This document shows positions 24,610 to 37,289 of a stretch of DNA of 64,000 bases, in pieces. Origin of the DNA: Chionis minor. Its lineage: Eukaryota > Chordata > Aves > Charadriiformes > Chionididae. A program made the translations under genes and the position numbers. The notes beneath the pieces are model-generated. The model saw only the letters and a program-made list of their open reading frames with translations, did not search any database and was not told the origin of the DNA. Location: contig VZSF01010488.1 in the NCBI GenBank assembly GCA_013398295.1, forward strand, positions 372,001 through 436,000. The letters are read 5' to 3'. Position 1 is the first letter of the stretch. Each line of letters starts with the position of its first letter.

Positions 24610-24720
24610 TCTACCTACAGATGTCTACAAAGTAAACATCTGTAGCTGAACTTGTCATAGTGGGCTTCTTTTGTAGTCAATGGAGAGAGGCGGATATGTT
24701 TAGGCAGTGCATCACCTGGC
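24610..24720. repeat. Palindromic repeat, copy B, with strong hairpin
   Basis: CTACAGATGT at 24615-24624 is perfectly complementary to ACATCTGTAG at 24636-24645, and TAC/GTA extends the stem inward after one mismatch. Downstream, the 25 bases from 24663 match the core of the copy at 6465-6489 at about 21 positions. The combination suggests one element with nested inverted repeats, now degraded. Confidence 0.5.
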
Positions 24721-25268
24721 TTGCTAAAGTATAAAAACATAAGATATATTTCATTTTCTCCTGGACTGGGAGTGGATGATCTTGCCAGTTAGGAATCTCA
24801 GCTTTCTGACTGCTCTCTTTGTAACCCAAGATTTGAAATAACGTACTCTGGAGTGATATTTTTGCATATAGGAAAGTATGGTGGTAACTTGCCCATTCTC
24901 AGTCCTTGGTCGAGGTTACTGTGGAGTAAATTCTGTATTTAGGAGCAGAAGCAGGAAACATTTCCATTATACACCGATCTAAACATGTTAACATGATGGC
25001 TCAGTTGTAAGAAGATGAACTGCCTGACAAAGGACATATGATAGATGACAATGGTCATAGAAATATGATCTGTTCAGTTTTCATGTGATTCTATAATTTG
25101 TCATATGGTCCATCCTGCTTGTACAAAGTGGAAAGGATCTCTTCAGATGTACTAAAAAGTCAATTCTAGTAACAGTTTTCATATTTCCTTTCCCCCAGAA
25201 ATCAATCTCCTTTCACACTAGATTTGTTTATCAAATAGGAAATCTTTCTCCTGGTCTGTTCCCCAGAC

Positions 25269-25281
25269 TTTTTTTTTTTTT
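25269..25281 (+). repeat. T13 homopolymer
   Basis: Uninterrupted T run. It begins a pyrimidine-rich stretch that ends in the acceptor-like site at 25352-25353. Confidence 0.9.
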
Positions 25282-25353
25282 CCCTTACTTCAAAAGCATC
25301 ATCTCTTTAACTTAAAATTCTCTCTTTCTATTTCTTTTTGCCCTAATTCCTAG

Positions 25354-25556
25354 CATGAGGTCTCACCCTTTACTGTGTCAAAGGGTTTTAGAGAGACCTG
25401 ACTAAACCTGAAGAAGGTTGGCTTGTTTTGGTGGCAGAGTCAACGGTCCCCTTGGGACAGCAACACAACAACTCAGGAGCTCTATTAGCTGAGCATGCTA
25501 CCAGAGGGGTTCAGGCTGAGGACAGAGGACTCTGCCCCCGACATCCTGCGGCGCAG
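25354..25556 (+). other. Possible non-coding exon (splice-site pair)
   Basis: A long pyrimidine tract ends in an acceptor-like CTAATTCCTAG at 25343-25353, which also includes a branch-point-like CTAAT. At 25554-25558 the sequence CAG then GTGAGA is a near-consensus donor. The 203-bp interval between them is GC-rich and carries several CpGs in its second half. None of the three forward frames is open from the acceptor through to the donor, so it is not an internal coding exon. It could be an exon of a long non-coding RNA or a UTR exon, or the two sites may be chance matches. Confidence 0.2.
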
Positions 25557-25639
25557 GTGAGAGAGGTCGGTCTGCAGCCGCAGGGTGGGAGGCTGCCGGG
25601 TCAGCTGTGGGCACCGGGCACAGCAGCAGACCAAAGGGA

Positions 25640-25850
25640 GGTTAGCCATAATTAGCAGTGTTTAATACGAACTCCAGGGAGGTGCCGAGCTGTCGCAGTT
25701 TGCTTCTAAATACCTCCTACCTTATGCCATGTAATAGCAAATGAACTCCATTAAAGGGGGTGACCCATCTGGCCAGTGCCCAGCTGCCTAACAGCCAAGG
25801 CTGAGTTGCTAATTTGAAGACCATCTTGCTTCATGGACTATGAGATTTGG
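25640..25850. promoter_or_regulatory. Candidate conserved non-coding element / enhancer
   Basis: This unique, balanced stretch follows the GC-rich block. It contains AATTAGC near 25650 and 25810, GCAAATGA near 25737, CAGCTG near 25787 (an E-box) and CCATTAAAG near 25749. It has no repeat resemblance and no coding frame. It is the stretch in the window that most resembles a vertebrate developmental enhancer. The motifs are seen; conservation and function are inferred. Confidence 0.3.
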
Positions 25851-26971
25851 GGAAGGGGGCTGGTGTCTATTTTATATTTTGCCATTGCCCCGGACTGGCA
25901 TGGAGTTAGGAAAAGTAGGGAGAAGCTTCCATTTTATTCTTACATTTCACCTCAGGCCCTCCAGGATGTGTGGATGCAACAATAGGGAATGACTGAATTA
26001 GGATTCAGCTGACAGTGCTGCTTCTTCCAAAAACACCAGTACAATCACGATACTCGCTAGGTTTTGGCTTAGTCCTGTAGTTGGACAATTGCCATTAACT
26101 GGTCCCTTTGGCCACTTTCTGTCATCTCCTCCAAAAAGAGCCAACTAGCTTGGCTACTCTGAGGGCTAGTTTGGCAGCTGTCAAGTTCCAGATTATACTT
26201 CTTAAGCGCTGGCATTTGCATCTGCGACCGGCCCTTTCTCTAGCCTCTGCCCTGGCTTTGTTCCCAGCAGCGCAACAAGCCCTCAGGCTCGTGCAGGGCC
26301 AGTCTGCTGCTGGACTTCCCTTGCATCCTGGTGGCTGCTTTCCTTTGAGTCAACCTTGATAAGAGAAAATATGCTTCATGGTACCTGCTACACTTGCAAA
26401 CGAACCCAACGGGCTGCATCTTGTACTCAAGGCCGGCACAGGCCTAACACTCTTCTAAACACCCCTGGGAACTGTTTTCTGCCACAATGGGGCAGGGAGA
26501 TGTACAAATCATTTGTATTTGTGCTGCTGAGCCTTTTCTTCAGAAATAAGGCAGTTCTTATACCTGCTTTATTCTCTGATCTTCCACAGAAGATTTCTGG
26601 TATACAGTCAGACAACTGAAAATCATAAAATTAAGATTCTGGCAAGTTATCACCCATCAATAGATGCATAGTAACTAACAGGCTATGTCAGTACCCTAAG
26701 CCTGGATAGATCAAAGTAACATACTAGCCTAAACCACCATTATGTGAATGCAGACCAAAATCCCAATATCCCTTTGTCATAAACCACTAGAATACTCCCT
26801 AAGTCCAGATTTTGCACTTGAAATGGGAGATGGAAACTAATAGGACATAAATTCGTGTGAATAGGGACTTGGTAGACAAAGACCATGAAAGACCAAGAAG
26901 TCTTGTAAAGGTCCAAATTCCACATCACACATGCAACCTATGGAATTTAAAAAATAAATGCTCAAAGCAGG

Positions 26972-27052
26972 TGCCAGGTGACCTTCCTAGGTCACAAAGC
27001 TAAGTCAAGTCTGAGACCAAGATCTCAAATTAATTAGCCTTAGTATGCTTTT
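26972..27052 (-). mobile_element. MIR/L2-type SINE fragment
   Basis: The plus strand reads GTGACCTTCCTAGGTCACAA then AGCTAAGTCAAGTCTGAGACC and GATCTC, in the same order as the reverse complement of the MIR core (TGACTTGCCCAAGGTCACACAGC, then AGAGCCAGGATT and CAGGTCTC). Only the central part survives. L2 and MIR share 3' sequence, but the core words favour MIR. Confidence 0.65.
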
Positions 27053-27847
27053 ATAGCCAAAGTCTAACTCCCAAAACATACATAGGGGAAATATGGTAGA
27101 ACTATCGACCAGTGAAACAGGCAGTACAGGCTCCGTGTGTATTTCATCTGTACGTAATATTTAGCATGTAAATGTTCTTTGAGGTACGTTCAAGCTGCAA
27201 AGTGCATGCAAATCCCCCCAATAGTTCCCCTTTGCCAACAGATTTCCTCTGCACAGGGGGAGAATCATGACAGATACCAGGCTGGCAGAGGCTGCTTCCC
27301 TGTCTCCTGTGGCAGTTCCCAACTCCACCATCCAAATCCTTTGCCAGAATACAACATAATAGTCAAGAAACAGGAAATGGGAAAGTAGAGGGACAATGAC
27401 AGACCAAAGCAACCTTTTATCTATCCCCTGACTTTGTAAAGTTTTGATATGCTGCTACTTCCCATCAGATTTAATTTCCCAGTCAGGAATTGTAATTATC
27501 TGCTCAAGACCCCTTGCTGGCCAGACACTGGTCAGACAACATGAAGGTTCATTTTCCCAGTGTCACGATCCTGTAGATCAAACACATCAAATCTCAGTGG
27601 CAGACAAGACAGTGTGCCAGTGACCAGGCAGTCTGATAAGCTGATCATCAAATTGAGGATAAATACCAGTTGGGTTGACTGAGCCCTTCTGGGACACTCA
27701 AGCTAAACCAAACTATGCTTTGGTATCGTGGTAACCTTGGCCACAGCTGATAACAACAGAGCTCAGACACAAATGAATGAAAACTTACAGAGCAAACTTA
27801 TCAGGTAAATAAAAGTTGTTCAGCATTTACTGTGTAATAACAGAGTC

Positions 27848-27869
27848 TTTTTTTTGTTTTTTTTTTTTT
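27848..27869 (+). repeat. T-rich homopolymer tract
   Basis: Eight T, one G and thirteen T. It could be the complement of an old poly(A) tail on the minus strand; no element is recognisable next to it. Confidence 0.85.
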
Positions 27870-28769
27870 AACTGACTGAAGTAGAATATACTTGGGCAAG
27901 GACAGTTAGTTTAGTCTCATTCCAGAAGCTGAAAAGGTCACACAGGCACCCAGCTGCCTGATAATTCTTCCATTAATAGGAAATCTCCAAAACATACAGT
28001 GTTGCATAGTCTCCACGATGCCCTCTCCTGCTTTCCCTGGGCAGTGGGTATAGTACGTAAAAAGACTGTTGAAGGAACATGGTTGCATTTTGTCAAGCTC
28101 TGGTTCAGCTAATGTTCTCGAGGGATTTTAGCTTCAGGCTACTCTAGCTGAATTTCTGGCATCAGAAAGATCACAGATAGCTCCCTGACCCTCTCTTAGG
28201 CCTTCACAAAGCAGAGTGAGTTCAGATGAATCCACTAGCCCTCGTTGTAATTAAGTTTTTTTTAAGATCTCATGTTCTCTTTGCAAAGCATTATTTACAT
28301 TTTAGATTAAGTGCTGCTATGCTTATATGGCTATGCAGTCAAACTGAAGTCGGCAGCATTACATCAATTTCAATGAGTGGACTTTGCTCATGTGAGTTAA
28401 AAGGCATAGTTAAAAAAGAAGGACCCTGATCAGCGATTACAAGCACCAAATCCCATTGTGTCTTTCAGAAACTGATCAAAATCCACCCTAATACTAATTA
28501 AGGCCTTCATTCAGCTATTCCAACCAACTAGGTTCTGCAGACTCCACTTCTCTGACGGCTATGTGACTTCTAGCCTGAATTTACTCATGGGCAATCACAA
28601 GACATTCATTCTTATGGCAACATTGCTGTTTAGCTGAAGAAACTGTTTCCTTCTTCCTTTATATTTACCCTAGATGTCTTTATACAGAGCAGACCCCTTT
28701 CCACTAGGCTTAACAAGCCATCTTTTAGTCTCCTCTCAAAAAAACCAAAAAGCCTAGCATTTTCCAGAG

Positions 28770-28789
28770 TTATTTATTTATTTATTTCT
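28770..28789 (+). repeat. Short (TTTA)n microsatellite
   Basis: Four to five TTTA units. The motif is common in AT-rich vertebrate DNA. Confidence 0.8.
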
Positions 28790-29228
28790 TGAATATGAAT
28801 TACTAGAATTGCACATAATTTTACAGATAAAGTACCGGTAATATAATTTCCCATCTCACTAGAAGTACTTCACCTGACTTGCCTCAGGAACATTTGACCT
28901 TTTTCATGGCTAAACTGTATTGGCAGATGTTGGTCAGTCTGTGATCATGTGATTCAACCAAGCTTCCTTTCCCTCAGCGGTTTCCACAATATGATTTCTC
29001 CAGCTTATAAATAAATTCTTGCTTTTAGTTTCTAAATACAGTGGCTGGGTTCTAAAAATGTTCACTTCACTACCCTTCCTCTCTGTTTTTCAAATGAAAA
29101 GTCAAGATCACTCCTGGTGTAAGAGTTTTCCAGAAAGCCCTGTGCGGACTGGACTTCTACTCCATACTTCGGCTGGACTACTGTTCTGGATCAGGAACTT
29201 CACTCAGTAGTTTTATTCGCATCATCTC

Positions 29229-29244
29229 AATATTATATAATATT
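29229..29244. repeat. 16-bp perfect AT palindrome
   Basis: AATATTATATAATATT is identical to its own reverse complement and could extrude as a small cruciform. No neighbouring feature gives it a role. Confidence 0.8.
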
Positions 29245-29464
29245 ATCAATATAATACAAGCCAATTTTCCTACTAGAGTGGACAAAACTTCACAAAATAC
29301 ACTGCAAGAAAAAAAAAATAAACTAGCAAAGAAACTAAACTATTTGCTTCCAACTGGAGTGACTCTTTCATCTCTTATTAAATACGCAGTCAAGCTTCAT
29401 AGTCTCAACAGGTATTTTTTCAAGCAATTTTGTCTTTTATCTTCAAGCAAAGATATAAAGCATC

Positions 29465-29585
29465 TCATAGATGTGGAAACTGAGACAGGAAGCCACAATG
29501 AGACTTCGCCAAAGCAGGTAACAGTGTTGGCTGCAGAAATCACAGCTGTAATCCTCACTCTGAGGAATGCATTAATAGACCAGTA
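29465..29585 (-). mobile_element. MIR SINE, minus strand
   Basis: The plus strand carries ATAGATGTGGAAACTGAGAC, then a GCCACAATGAGACTTCGCC-type stretch, then GTTGGCTGCAGAAAT and ATGCATTAATAGACC. This is the order expected for the reverse complement of MIR: CAGTTTCCTCATCTGT, CTTGGGCAAGTCACTT, GGGATT/TCTGCCAC and the tRNA-like head. Most of the core and part of the head survive. It covers the end of a short plus-strand open frame, which is therefore not a gene. Confidence 0.8.
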
Positions 29586-30322
29586 CTGACTTCACTGAGA
29601 CTAGGTTTTCATAATAATATGATTAGTAAAACAAAATACATTTTATAATCAAATTCAGCTTCTGTTTTTATTTTCCTAGCCTGGAGTTTTGTGGGGTTTT
29701 TTTCCTGTATGTGTAATAAGGCTATTGTGTTTTACTTTGCTTTTTATTCAGTTTCTACTCAAGCATTACTTTTACATTTCCAGAAGGGATGAAATAAGCT
29801 TATGCTTTATTGAAAACCCCACCAATGAATAGATGGAGAGGAAGATGTTCCTTATTATGCGTATTTTTACTTTGTATTACTTTAGGCTGATTTGGGCCTA
29901 AATTATATCGCTACTCTTCCTTTAAGAGGCTATTTTTCTCATTTTCAGTAAATATTATTCTGTCACATCCCACTATGGCATTCATCAACTACAGTGCAAT
30001 CACAATAGGCAATTAACTTCTGTCAAATCCCAAAACAGAGCATTTATGTCAGAAAAAGGTTGAACTATTTACTGTAATCATATAATAGAGAAGCTTACTC
30101 TGCTACCCAGGTCTCTGCCCAAAGCGAATTAAACTCCCCTGAACTCTCATTCTATGAATACACAATGTTTTGTTCACATAGTACAGCAAATTGCTAACAT
30201 TCTTGCAGCATCTCAAGGAACGTGAACTTTGAAATGGAAACTGTCAGGTCAGAGACACCACTCAACAATTCTTTATTTGAGGAATTTACCTGAGACAAGG
30301 TGCTGAGGCGCTGAATAACAGA

Positions 30323-30354
30323 GGTTTATTCTTGCAGAAGGGGGTTTATTCTTG
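30323..30354 (+). repeat. 12-bp direct repeat at 20-bp spacing
   Basis: GGTTTATTCTTG occurs exactly at 30323-30334 and 30343-30354. It is a small local duplication without a recognised parent element. Confidence 0.75.
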
Positions 30355-33318
30355 TGATTTCACTGTGCAGGTATTACCCAACACCAGAACAGTGCAAGTT
30401 TTCATATAAAATGCACCCACTTTCTGTCTTATATTATTCTTGAGGGTTTTTCTTGGCATTTTATATGCCTGACTGCAGCTCTCAAAACCATGAGCTAAAA
30501 TAAGTGATGGAGTTTTTACCTCATATCTTGGAGAATCCTTGCTGGACTATTTATTTAGAACTGCTTTTCCTTCCTATGCACAGCAGGAATCCAAGAACTG
30601 GATCCCATGACTGAACGGGTGCAGGCTGTGCTGAGCAATCACCACTTCCAGGATTAGCAGAGATTGCCAGCCATTTCAAAAATAATAACCAAATTTTTCA
30701 GGTCATTTCAGCTTTCTCCTATGGCTTCTTTGGTGGGGATCAGAGACCACAGTGAGCCTGAGGGACAGCAAGGCAGGCTGGGCCTCTGAAGATCAGCAGG
30801 GGCAGTGTTCAACAATAAAAGGTTCAGTCACACAAAACAGTGCAGTAAGGAGCAGAGTTCAACAAATAGGTCATTATTAATCAAATTATAGATCAGAGCC
30901 AATAACCACATATTTCCTTCAGCTTGCATTCAACAGCCCTTTTGTAAGATATTCACAGAGTAGGATCAATACCTCTCTGGAGGTAAGCGGCATAAATTAT
31001 ATCTCAACATATACACCACAGGAGTTTTACTGTGTGTTGTATACAGTAATTGCATTTTATAGATGACTCTGGAAGGCTTCAGCTTTCATTGATTTTTATC
31101 ATAAACTAAAAGGTGGCAAGAAGAAACGAACAGCACTTTATATGAAGAAGCCAGTCAGCTGAAGCTGCAAAAGAAAATGAAAATTTGGCATAGTACATGT
31201 GATCAATCCATGTTTCATGCAGAAAGAAATGCAGATATTTGAGCCTTTCCATTCAGAGTCGCAAAAATCTTGAAATGTACCACAGAAATTCCTGTTCATA
31301 TAATAGCAGTCCACTGTGCTCTCCATTAGCAGGGTTTAAGACTATAGGAAGTCTTTTTAATTACAGTACTTTTCACACTTCTTATACCACAAATGCCATC
31401 CGAATCATTTCTGAAACCAGGCAACTGAAAGTTGTGTTTCCATTACGACACATAATGCGACAGCATTCACGTTCAAATCAAGGTAGGGGATTCAATTTAA
31501 GATCATCCTCATGTCTAACATTTGTAACTTTCAAAAGCGTATTTTTAAAACATTCCTCTTCTGATTTCCTTCCTTTTTTCATGTCCTTCACAGCAAGCAA
31601 TTCAGAAGAGATGTTAATGCAGCATAACAACTCTTTACCCTTTTTCAAGGCCAATTTTGCAATATGGGCAAAATGATTGGAAATGTAGTCCTGAAAAAGC
31701 TTAAACCATCTGTCAGGGACTCAGTTAAGAAGATCCACACTGTTTCACAGCCAAAGATGTGGATAAATTACGCCTGGCTAGAAATGTCCAAGGCATGTGG
31801 GTTACTATTCAAGCTTATTAGGATGAATTACAAATTTTTTATTGTTCATTACCCTAGTAAGATAATCTTTTCAAATTATAATATGCAATAAGCCATGCAG
31901 ACTGGAAAGCAAGCAAGTGGTAAACACTGGTAATAATGACTTTTAAAGCTCCATATCCTAATATATTAAAAAGCCATGTATGTATATGCACTCAAATGCT
32001 TATTTGTTTGCCTATGTTGACACACCATTGTATATCTTTTTGTGCTCTATGTATTTTATGCCCTTCATATCATAAACCACCTATCTATTTTATTCCTGGA
32101 ATATATTTTTCTTGAAATATTTAAAGAATGAGGGGTTGGGGTAGCTGCGATTAAATTATATGGCTTAGGCTAACAGACATAAAAATAGTCTCAATATTAT
32201 GTTGTCATTTTAATACCATCAGCTGTTTTTATGGACAGCTGTTATCCCAATATTTTTCAAACAATGATTTTTCTGAAGTATTTTACAAACACTTCCACTC
32301 TAAAACTCTTTAGAGTCCATAAATATTGCATAAGGCTTTTATCAGAAATATGAAATTGATTATTAGTTGAGGGAAGGTCTCTGGGCAATACACAAAATCA
32401 AGATAAATCAATTTTTTCCATCTAAATTACTATGGTACAACTTTTAAAACCCCCACAGACATTGTAAATGCTAAAGGGTATGTGGAGATCTATGCTTATT
32501 GTATATGTGAAAGTTATCAGAATTATTTGATAAATAATAGTCGTTTTGTGCACAAAAGGCCGTAACTAGTACTCAGCTATCTGAGATTCTTCTCTGATAT
32601 TTCTCTCCACAACTACTCAAAAATTCTTACAAATCCTAAAATTCATCCCTTACCTGCTTCCAAAATTAGCACTAATTTCACCTGGGAAAATAAATGATCT
32701 GTTAACCAAGCCTGTCCAACTAACTTTAACAGAACCCTAGATACCTTGACTTTCACACTTACAAGTATTTTTTTCTGTTTAGTCTCTTATGGGTCAAAAT
32801 AATATTTTCACTATCCAGGAATGGAATGTACTGATATGCCTGAGACAGCCCATCAAGAAGGTAAAAGCAAACAAACAAAAAGTTATCTAAAATGTTGATG
32901 CAATTAAAAACTCAAGCCTCCCTCCTTCTTTCACCTTCATCCCAAAAAATTTTAGCATGTTTGAAATCAGGCTTTCTTGGGAAAAGGAGCAGAGGATAGA
33001 GAGGCATAGAGTGATTCTTTAGAGTGGTGGCAGCAATGCAGCAGAGTGCCTGCTGTAAGCCGATGTGGTGCATAGCGTACAGGCACCTTTACAAAATCCA
33101 CAGTGGGTTCCTCAGTGCACACCCAAAGCAGTAAACAGGCCACACATTTTGTACAGGTGTAATCAGGTGAAAACATACAAAGATCACCTATTCCAAAAAT
33201 AGATGCTATGCATCCAAATTTCTCCACAAAACTGCATTGGCATCCATATATCCTGAATGGTCTTTATTATATTTTCACTGGATAATAAAAGTGATGTAAA
33301 ATCCATTAATACAGCAAG

Positions 33319-33347
33319 AAACAAACAAACAAACAAAACAAAACAAA
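33319..33347 (+). repeat. (CAAA)n microsatellite
   Basis: Several CAAA units pass into CAAAA units. This may be a degraded retroposon tail, but nothing recognisable lies upstream. Confidence 0.85.
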
Positions 33348-36017
33348 GCAGCAGCTGGCACATTAGGTGCTGTTCAGGTGCCAACAGAGCAGTCTGCACC
33401 AAACAAGATTATTTTGTGTTTGTTTGGCTGATTATATTCAGTGGAAAATAGATTGCAAGCAGGAATAGCAGCTTTATCAGTGGGGCTGACTGTAGACTCC
33501 ATTAGGCTTTCTGCAAAAAGTCACCTGAGCTGCTTTTTACTCATATCACTCTATGGTTTTTGTCTCTGTCTCCATTTTTATACTGGCAAAGCAAAGATGT
33601 AATTTTGTGTGTCCACTTATGGTTGCTGACTATCTGACAGTACCCCTAGTCAAGCACATCTAATTTACAGAAGATTGGGCCAAGTGACATCTTGCACCAA
33701 ATTTGAACCAATGACCTAGATAATGGAAAATCAAATGACTTTACAATAATATGGTAGCTAGGGCATGGGTTAGTTTTGGACATTGCAAAAAATACAAGGA
33801 AAAATATGGTGCCCTTTCCTGATTTTATTTATTTGAGCAAATTTGTGCATCCCTGAAAGATTATCCTATTATAGCTCCCTCCTTCGCTATAGTCACGAGC
33901 TGTTTGAGCTATCATTTATCACAGCAGGCTAAAATTGCCACAGCCTTGGTCAACTGTTCACAGAAACAGAGAAAAGGGAAGTCCTGACACAGCCATAGGT
34001 CCTTGCCTGGATCTGCTCGGAATATAAATTTCTCTCTTGTGGAAAGAGCAAGGCGGCTTCATCCAAGTAATTGGGCAAGGGGAGCTAAGAGATGTACAAC
34101 CCATCTCCAGCCTTACCAGAAGGATACAAGGAATAATCCGATCAGCAGTAAGGCACTGTAAAGCATTTTATCCTCTACTAAGAAACTAAATGGGGAAGGA
34201 ATAAAAGGGCAAAGATGGAAATCTTACTGGCAACATCCTAACATACATGCCAACATACCCTCTGCCATCTGAACCCCTGGTTCAGATTGTCCTTTTTTCT
34301 GTTCTTGGAGCAGGGCAAGTATGGCTGTTCTATGTATTTTCCACCATTCTGTGGCAGACTGTAAAGTCACAATCTAGAAAAAATAAGGTTCTTTTCCTTC
34401 AGCCCTCACAGATGTCTGAATAATATATGTCTGTAAAATGACTTGATATAAACAGTGCTGTGAAAGGCCCATAAAATATCTTCTAATGGACAAGAAACCT
34501 GTATCTGGGGTCAGTTACCTCAGCTCTGGTTTTTTGTGATGTAGCACAAGTCTCATTTGCCCAAAGTCAAGCCCTCAACTGCACCAGGAAAACATTTTTA
34601 AAGCAGCAGCTTCTTGAACAACCCAACACCTGCAATTCTGTTTCCTGCCCATTATCTCTTCTATTCTTTGACTCTCCACTAACTGCTATTTGCAGTAGAC
34701 TTTTGGGGTTATTTCTGGCTGTATCTATAAAGCATAGATGACAGAACTTCACATTCAGAGACCACAAATGAAAGACCAAAAACATCCAGTGAGAAAATAA
34801 TTGTTAGAGGATGAAAAAAAAAGCCAATTTTGATTTAGTCTTTCATATAGCTGGCAGTATTTAAATGCTGACTGGTTTATGATCTCATGTTTTGAACTTC
34901 AAAACAAATCCTGAATGCAATGCAAATGAGATCATTATCTCACCCCTGATCTTTATGTATTTAATTTCTTGATGACCTGTTTTACTTTTCCTCTGCCTTA
35001 AAAGCAAGAAATAATTCAGAGACAGAGGAATATTTTTACATTTGTTTTATCTCTCTTGCCTAGATCTGATTACTAATCACAATGAATAAATGATACTTAA
35101 ATGAATACTGGATAGACACAAAAGACTGACTAGTCAGTGCACCTCAAAGCACCAAGGTATTATTATGTGGCATAGAAAAATAAAGTAAGCCTCTGGTAAG
35201 TTTTGAGATATTAAGATAAACATCTGTAGAATTTAAATGGTATTTTCCTAGCTCACCTGACAAAATGACAAATGACAAGAAGTTAATCAAAATAACCTTT
35301 TAGTTTAATCTATATAGCAAGTTAGTTAGTAAAATGCTTGTTTTAGACACTGAATGATGAACTTCAAAAGTCTGCATCAATGTGAATGGATCAGCCTACT
35401 GCTTCTCATTAAACTCTGGTCACAGTACCCATGTTCATCTCCTCATTGTGTGGGGATTTACAAATGGAACTTTACTACTCAAAGCACTTATGTGCCGTTT
35501 TTGTCAGTAATTGAAGTGTGCTGAAGATGAAAAAAGCTGACCATGAAACATCAAAAATATTGAAGTAGCAACCATGTTGCCAACATCTAAATGCGAGGAT
35601 CTTGAATTACGCACACTTACAAACTGTCACAAGAAAAAAAGCTTTAATTTCCAGAACAGATTGGAAAAAGCTTGCACTCATAAGTCTACAGTCACTGGCA
35701 AATCTTTTGTTCTGTTTTTTCCCCTCATATAACACACAGGCTCAGTGAGCGTTAAGTGAACACTCAAATTCACACACTGAGCGGTTAAATTAAAGATTTA
35801 CAAGAGTTTCTGAGAACTGCAATTTACATCAGATGTTAGCTGCTATTCACTGAAATCTAAGGAATGTATGTGTCACACAAGGCTGTGATTTAGCCCATCA
35901 CAGATTCATTGCCCACCTCCCTGACATTCAACTGTTATGGATATTCTCGGAGCCCAATAAGCTGGCATGGCTAAGTGCTGTTCCAAAAGACTCTGGGAAA
36001 ATGGAATTATATATATG

Positions 36018-36048
36018 AAGGGGAGGAAAAAAGAAAAGAAAAAAGTAG
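36018..36048 (+). repeat. Purine-rich tract
   Basis: About 31 bases of almost only A and G, mostly GAAAA units. Simple sequence. Confidence 0.7.
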
Positions 36049-36839
36049 AATATGCATATTCACTATCATTGTTCATGGTCAGTTGGAGCAAGAAGTGTTC
36101 CTACACAAAACTTCTGTCCTGAAGCTCAGCTGCTACCTGGTGGAACACAAGAACACATGGAGAAAAAAGATCTTGTGCATGGCTCACAAAGCCCTTTCAT
36201 GATGACCAAGAACTCACCTGCAGGTGATCAAGCGCAGATAATACCCCTGGATTAAACAGAAAGGGACCTGCAGAATCCTAAAGTTCCCCAACCTACACCA
36301 GGCAGCAGAGTTCACTGGCCATGGAAGCATTGTGTACCTTCCACTGCATGTTCTTACTGCGGTTGTGGGGAGGTGTCAGATTCATAATAGATTTCAGCCA
36401 ACAGAACTGATGGTTACATTTGAAAGAGTCCCCTCTCCTGACCACTCCTTCGTTCTGGCACTGACAGTTGCTTCATATAATTCAAGGGCTGTTTAAGGAG
36501 CTAAGCCATTAGAAAACTTTATTTTTAGTTTATTCTTTTGGTGGTAGGGGATGTAGACAGGAAACCAGGCACAGCTCCCTAATTCCTTGCTTTGGACCTG
36601 ATATAATTCAAACTAAACCTATACTTGTGGTAACTTTGCACTACTTCAGCAGAACTGTAAAATTCTATCTAGTTTGAAGTACTAGCAAATACATTTTATA
36701 ATCTCTATGTATAATGAATAAAAAAATACATCATTTAGAGACTTAAAATATTATTTTGATGGATAAATGAACATTCTGTCTTTTAAACAGTAGACTAAAG
36801 CAAGAAACTGATGTCATTAAAGAGCATTTTTCTAAAAAG

Positions 36840-37030
36840 TAGTCTAACACTGGAGATAAATTGAATGCCTTTGGAAATGTATCAGCTGACCTTTTTGATA
36901 TTCAGTGGCTAAATTATTAGATATAATTTGGCTCTCTGCACCTTAATTTACCTATAAGTCTCATCTCTGAAAAGCCAGTTAAAGTGATGTTTTATGACAT
37001 AAGGGATATATTTCAGAGGCCTCTCTGTGG
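36840..37030. promoter_or_regulatory. Candidate conserved non-coding element (weak)
   Basis: Unique sequence with ATTATTAGATATAATTTGG-like AT motifs and TGATATTC, without repeats or coding frames. Texture only; conservation unknown. Confidence 0.15.
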
Positions 37031-37289
37031 TTCTTCACATCCCAGAAACAACCATACCATCTGGCACAATAACCTCTGCACGTGTAGTCAAAGTACAAAA
37101 CCTTGCAGCAACTGAGCAGAACAGTATGGTAAAGGTTGCCTGACAATTTCTCTAAGTAGCGCTCAAAATAAGAACGTTAGTTTCTCACATTCAGAAGGCA
37201 CATCATTAAAATGAGTAATTGGGAATGAAATAAAAGGAAAAACCCAAGCCACATGACAACACCACTGCTACAATGTATGAAAATACATT

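Larger units (their letters stand above)
24351..26970. other. Non-coding region including the GC-richest stretch
   Basis: After the CR1 copies comes unique sequence with a second palindromic repeat at 24610-24720. The sequence from about 25.4 to 26.5 kb is visibly richer in GC and CpG than the rest of the window. A 13-T run is at 25269-25281. Short open frames here match no known protein. Confidence 0.6.
27053..29464. other. Non-coding unique sequence
   Basis: No gene is recognised. It holds a T8-G-T13 run at 27848-27869, a (TTTA)n microsatellite at 28770-28789 and a 16-bp perfect AT palindrome at 29229-29244. Around 28340-28400 a phrase with TCAATTTCAATGAGTGGA and CTCATGTGAG resembles a worn piece of an old reptile/bird repeat, but is too short to name. 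Confidence 0.65.

Noticed and set aside
25060..25110. Possible CR1 3' terminal repeat (GTGATTCTATAATTTG)
   Set aside because: Only one ATTCTAT-like word, and no CR1 UTR text on either side.
29278..29589. 103-codon plus-strand frame
   Set aside because: Its second half runs antisense through a MIR SINE, and its first half is lysine/asparagine-rich AT sequence.
31239..31676. 145-codon plus-strand frame
   Set aside because: Serine/phenylalanine-rich low-information translation without any motif; likely chance.
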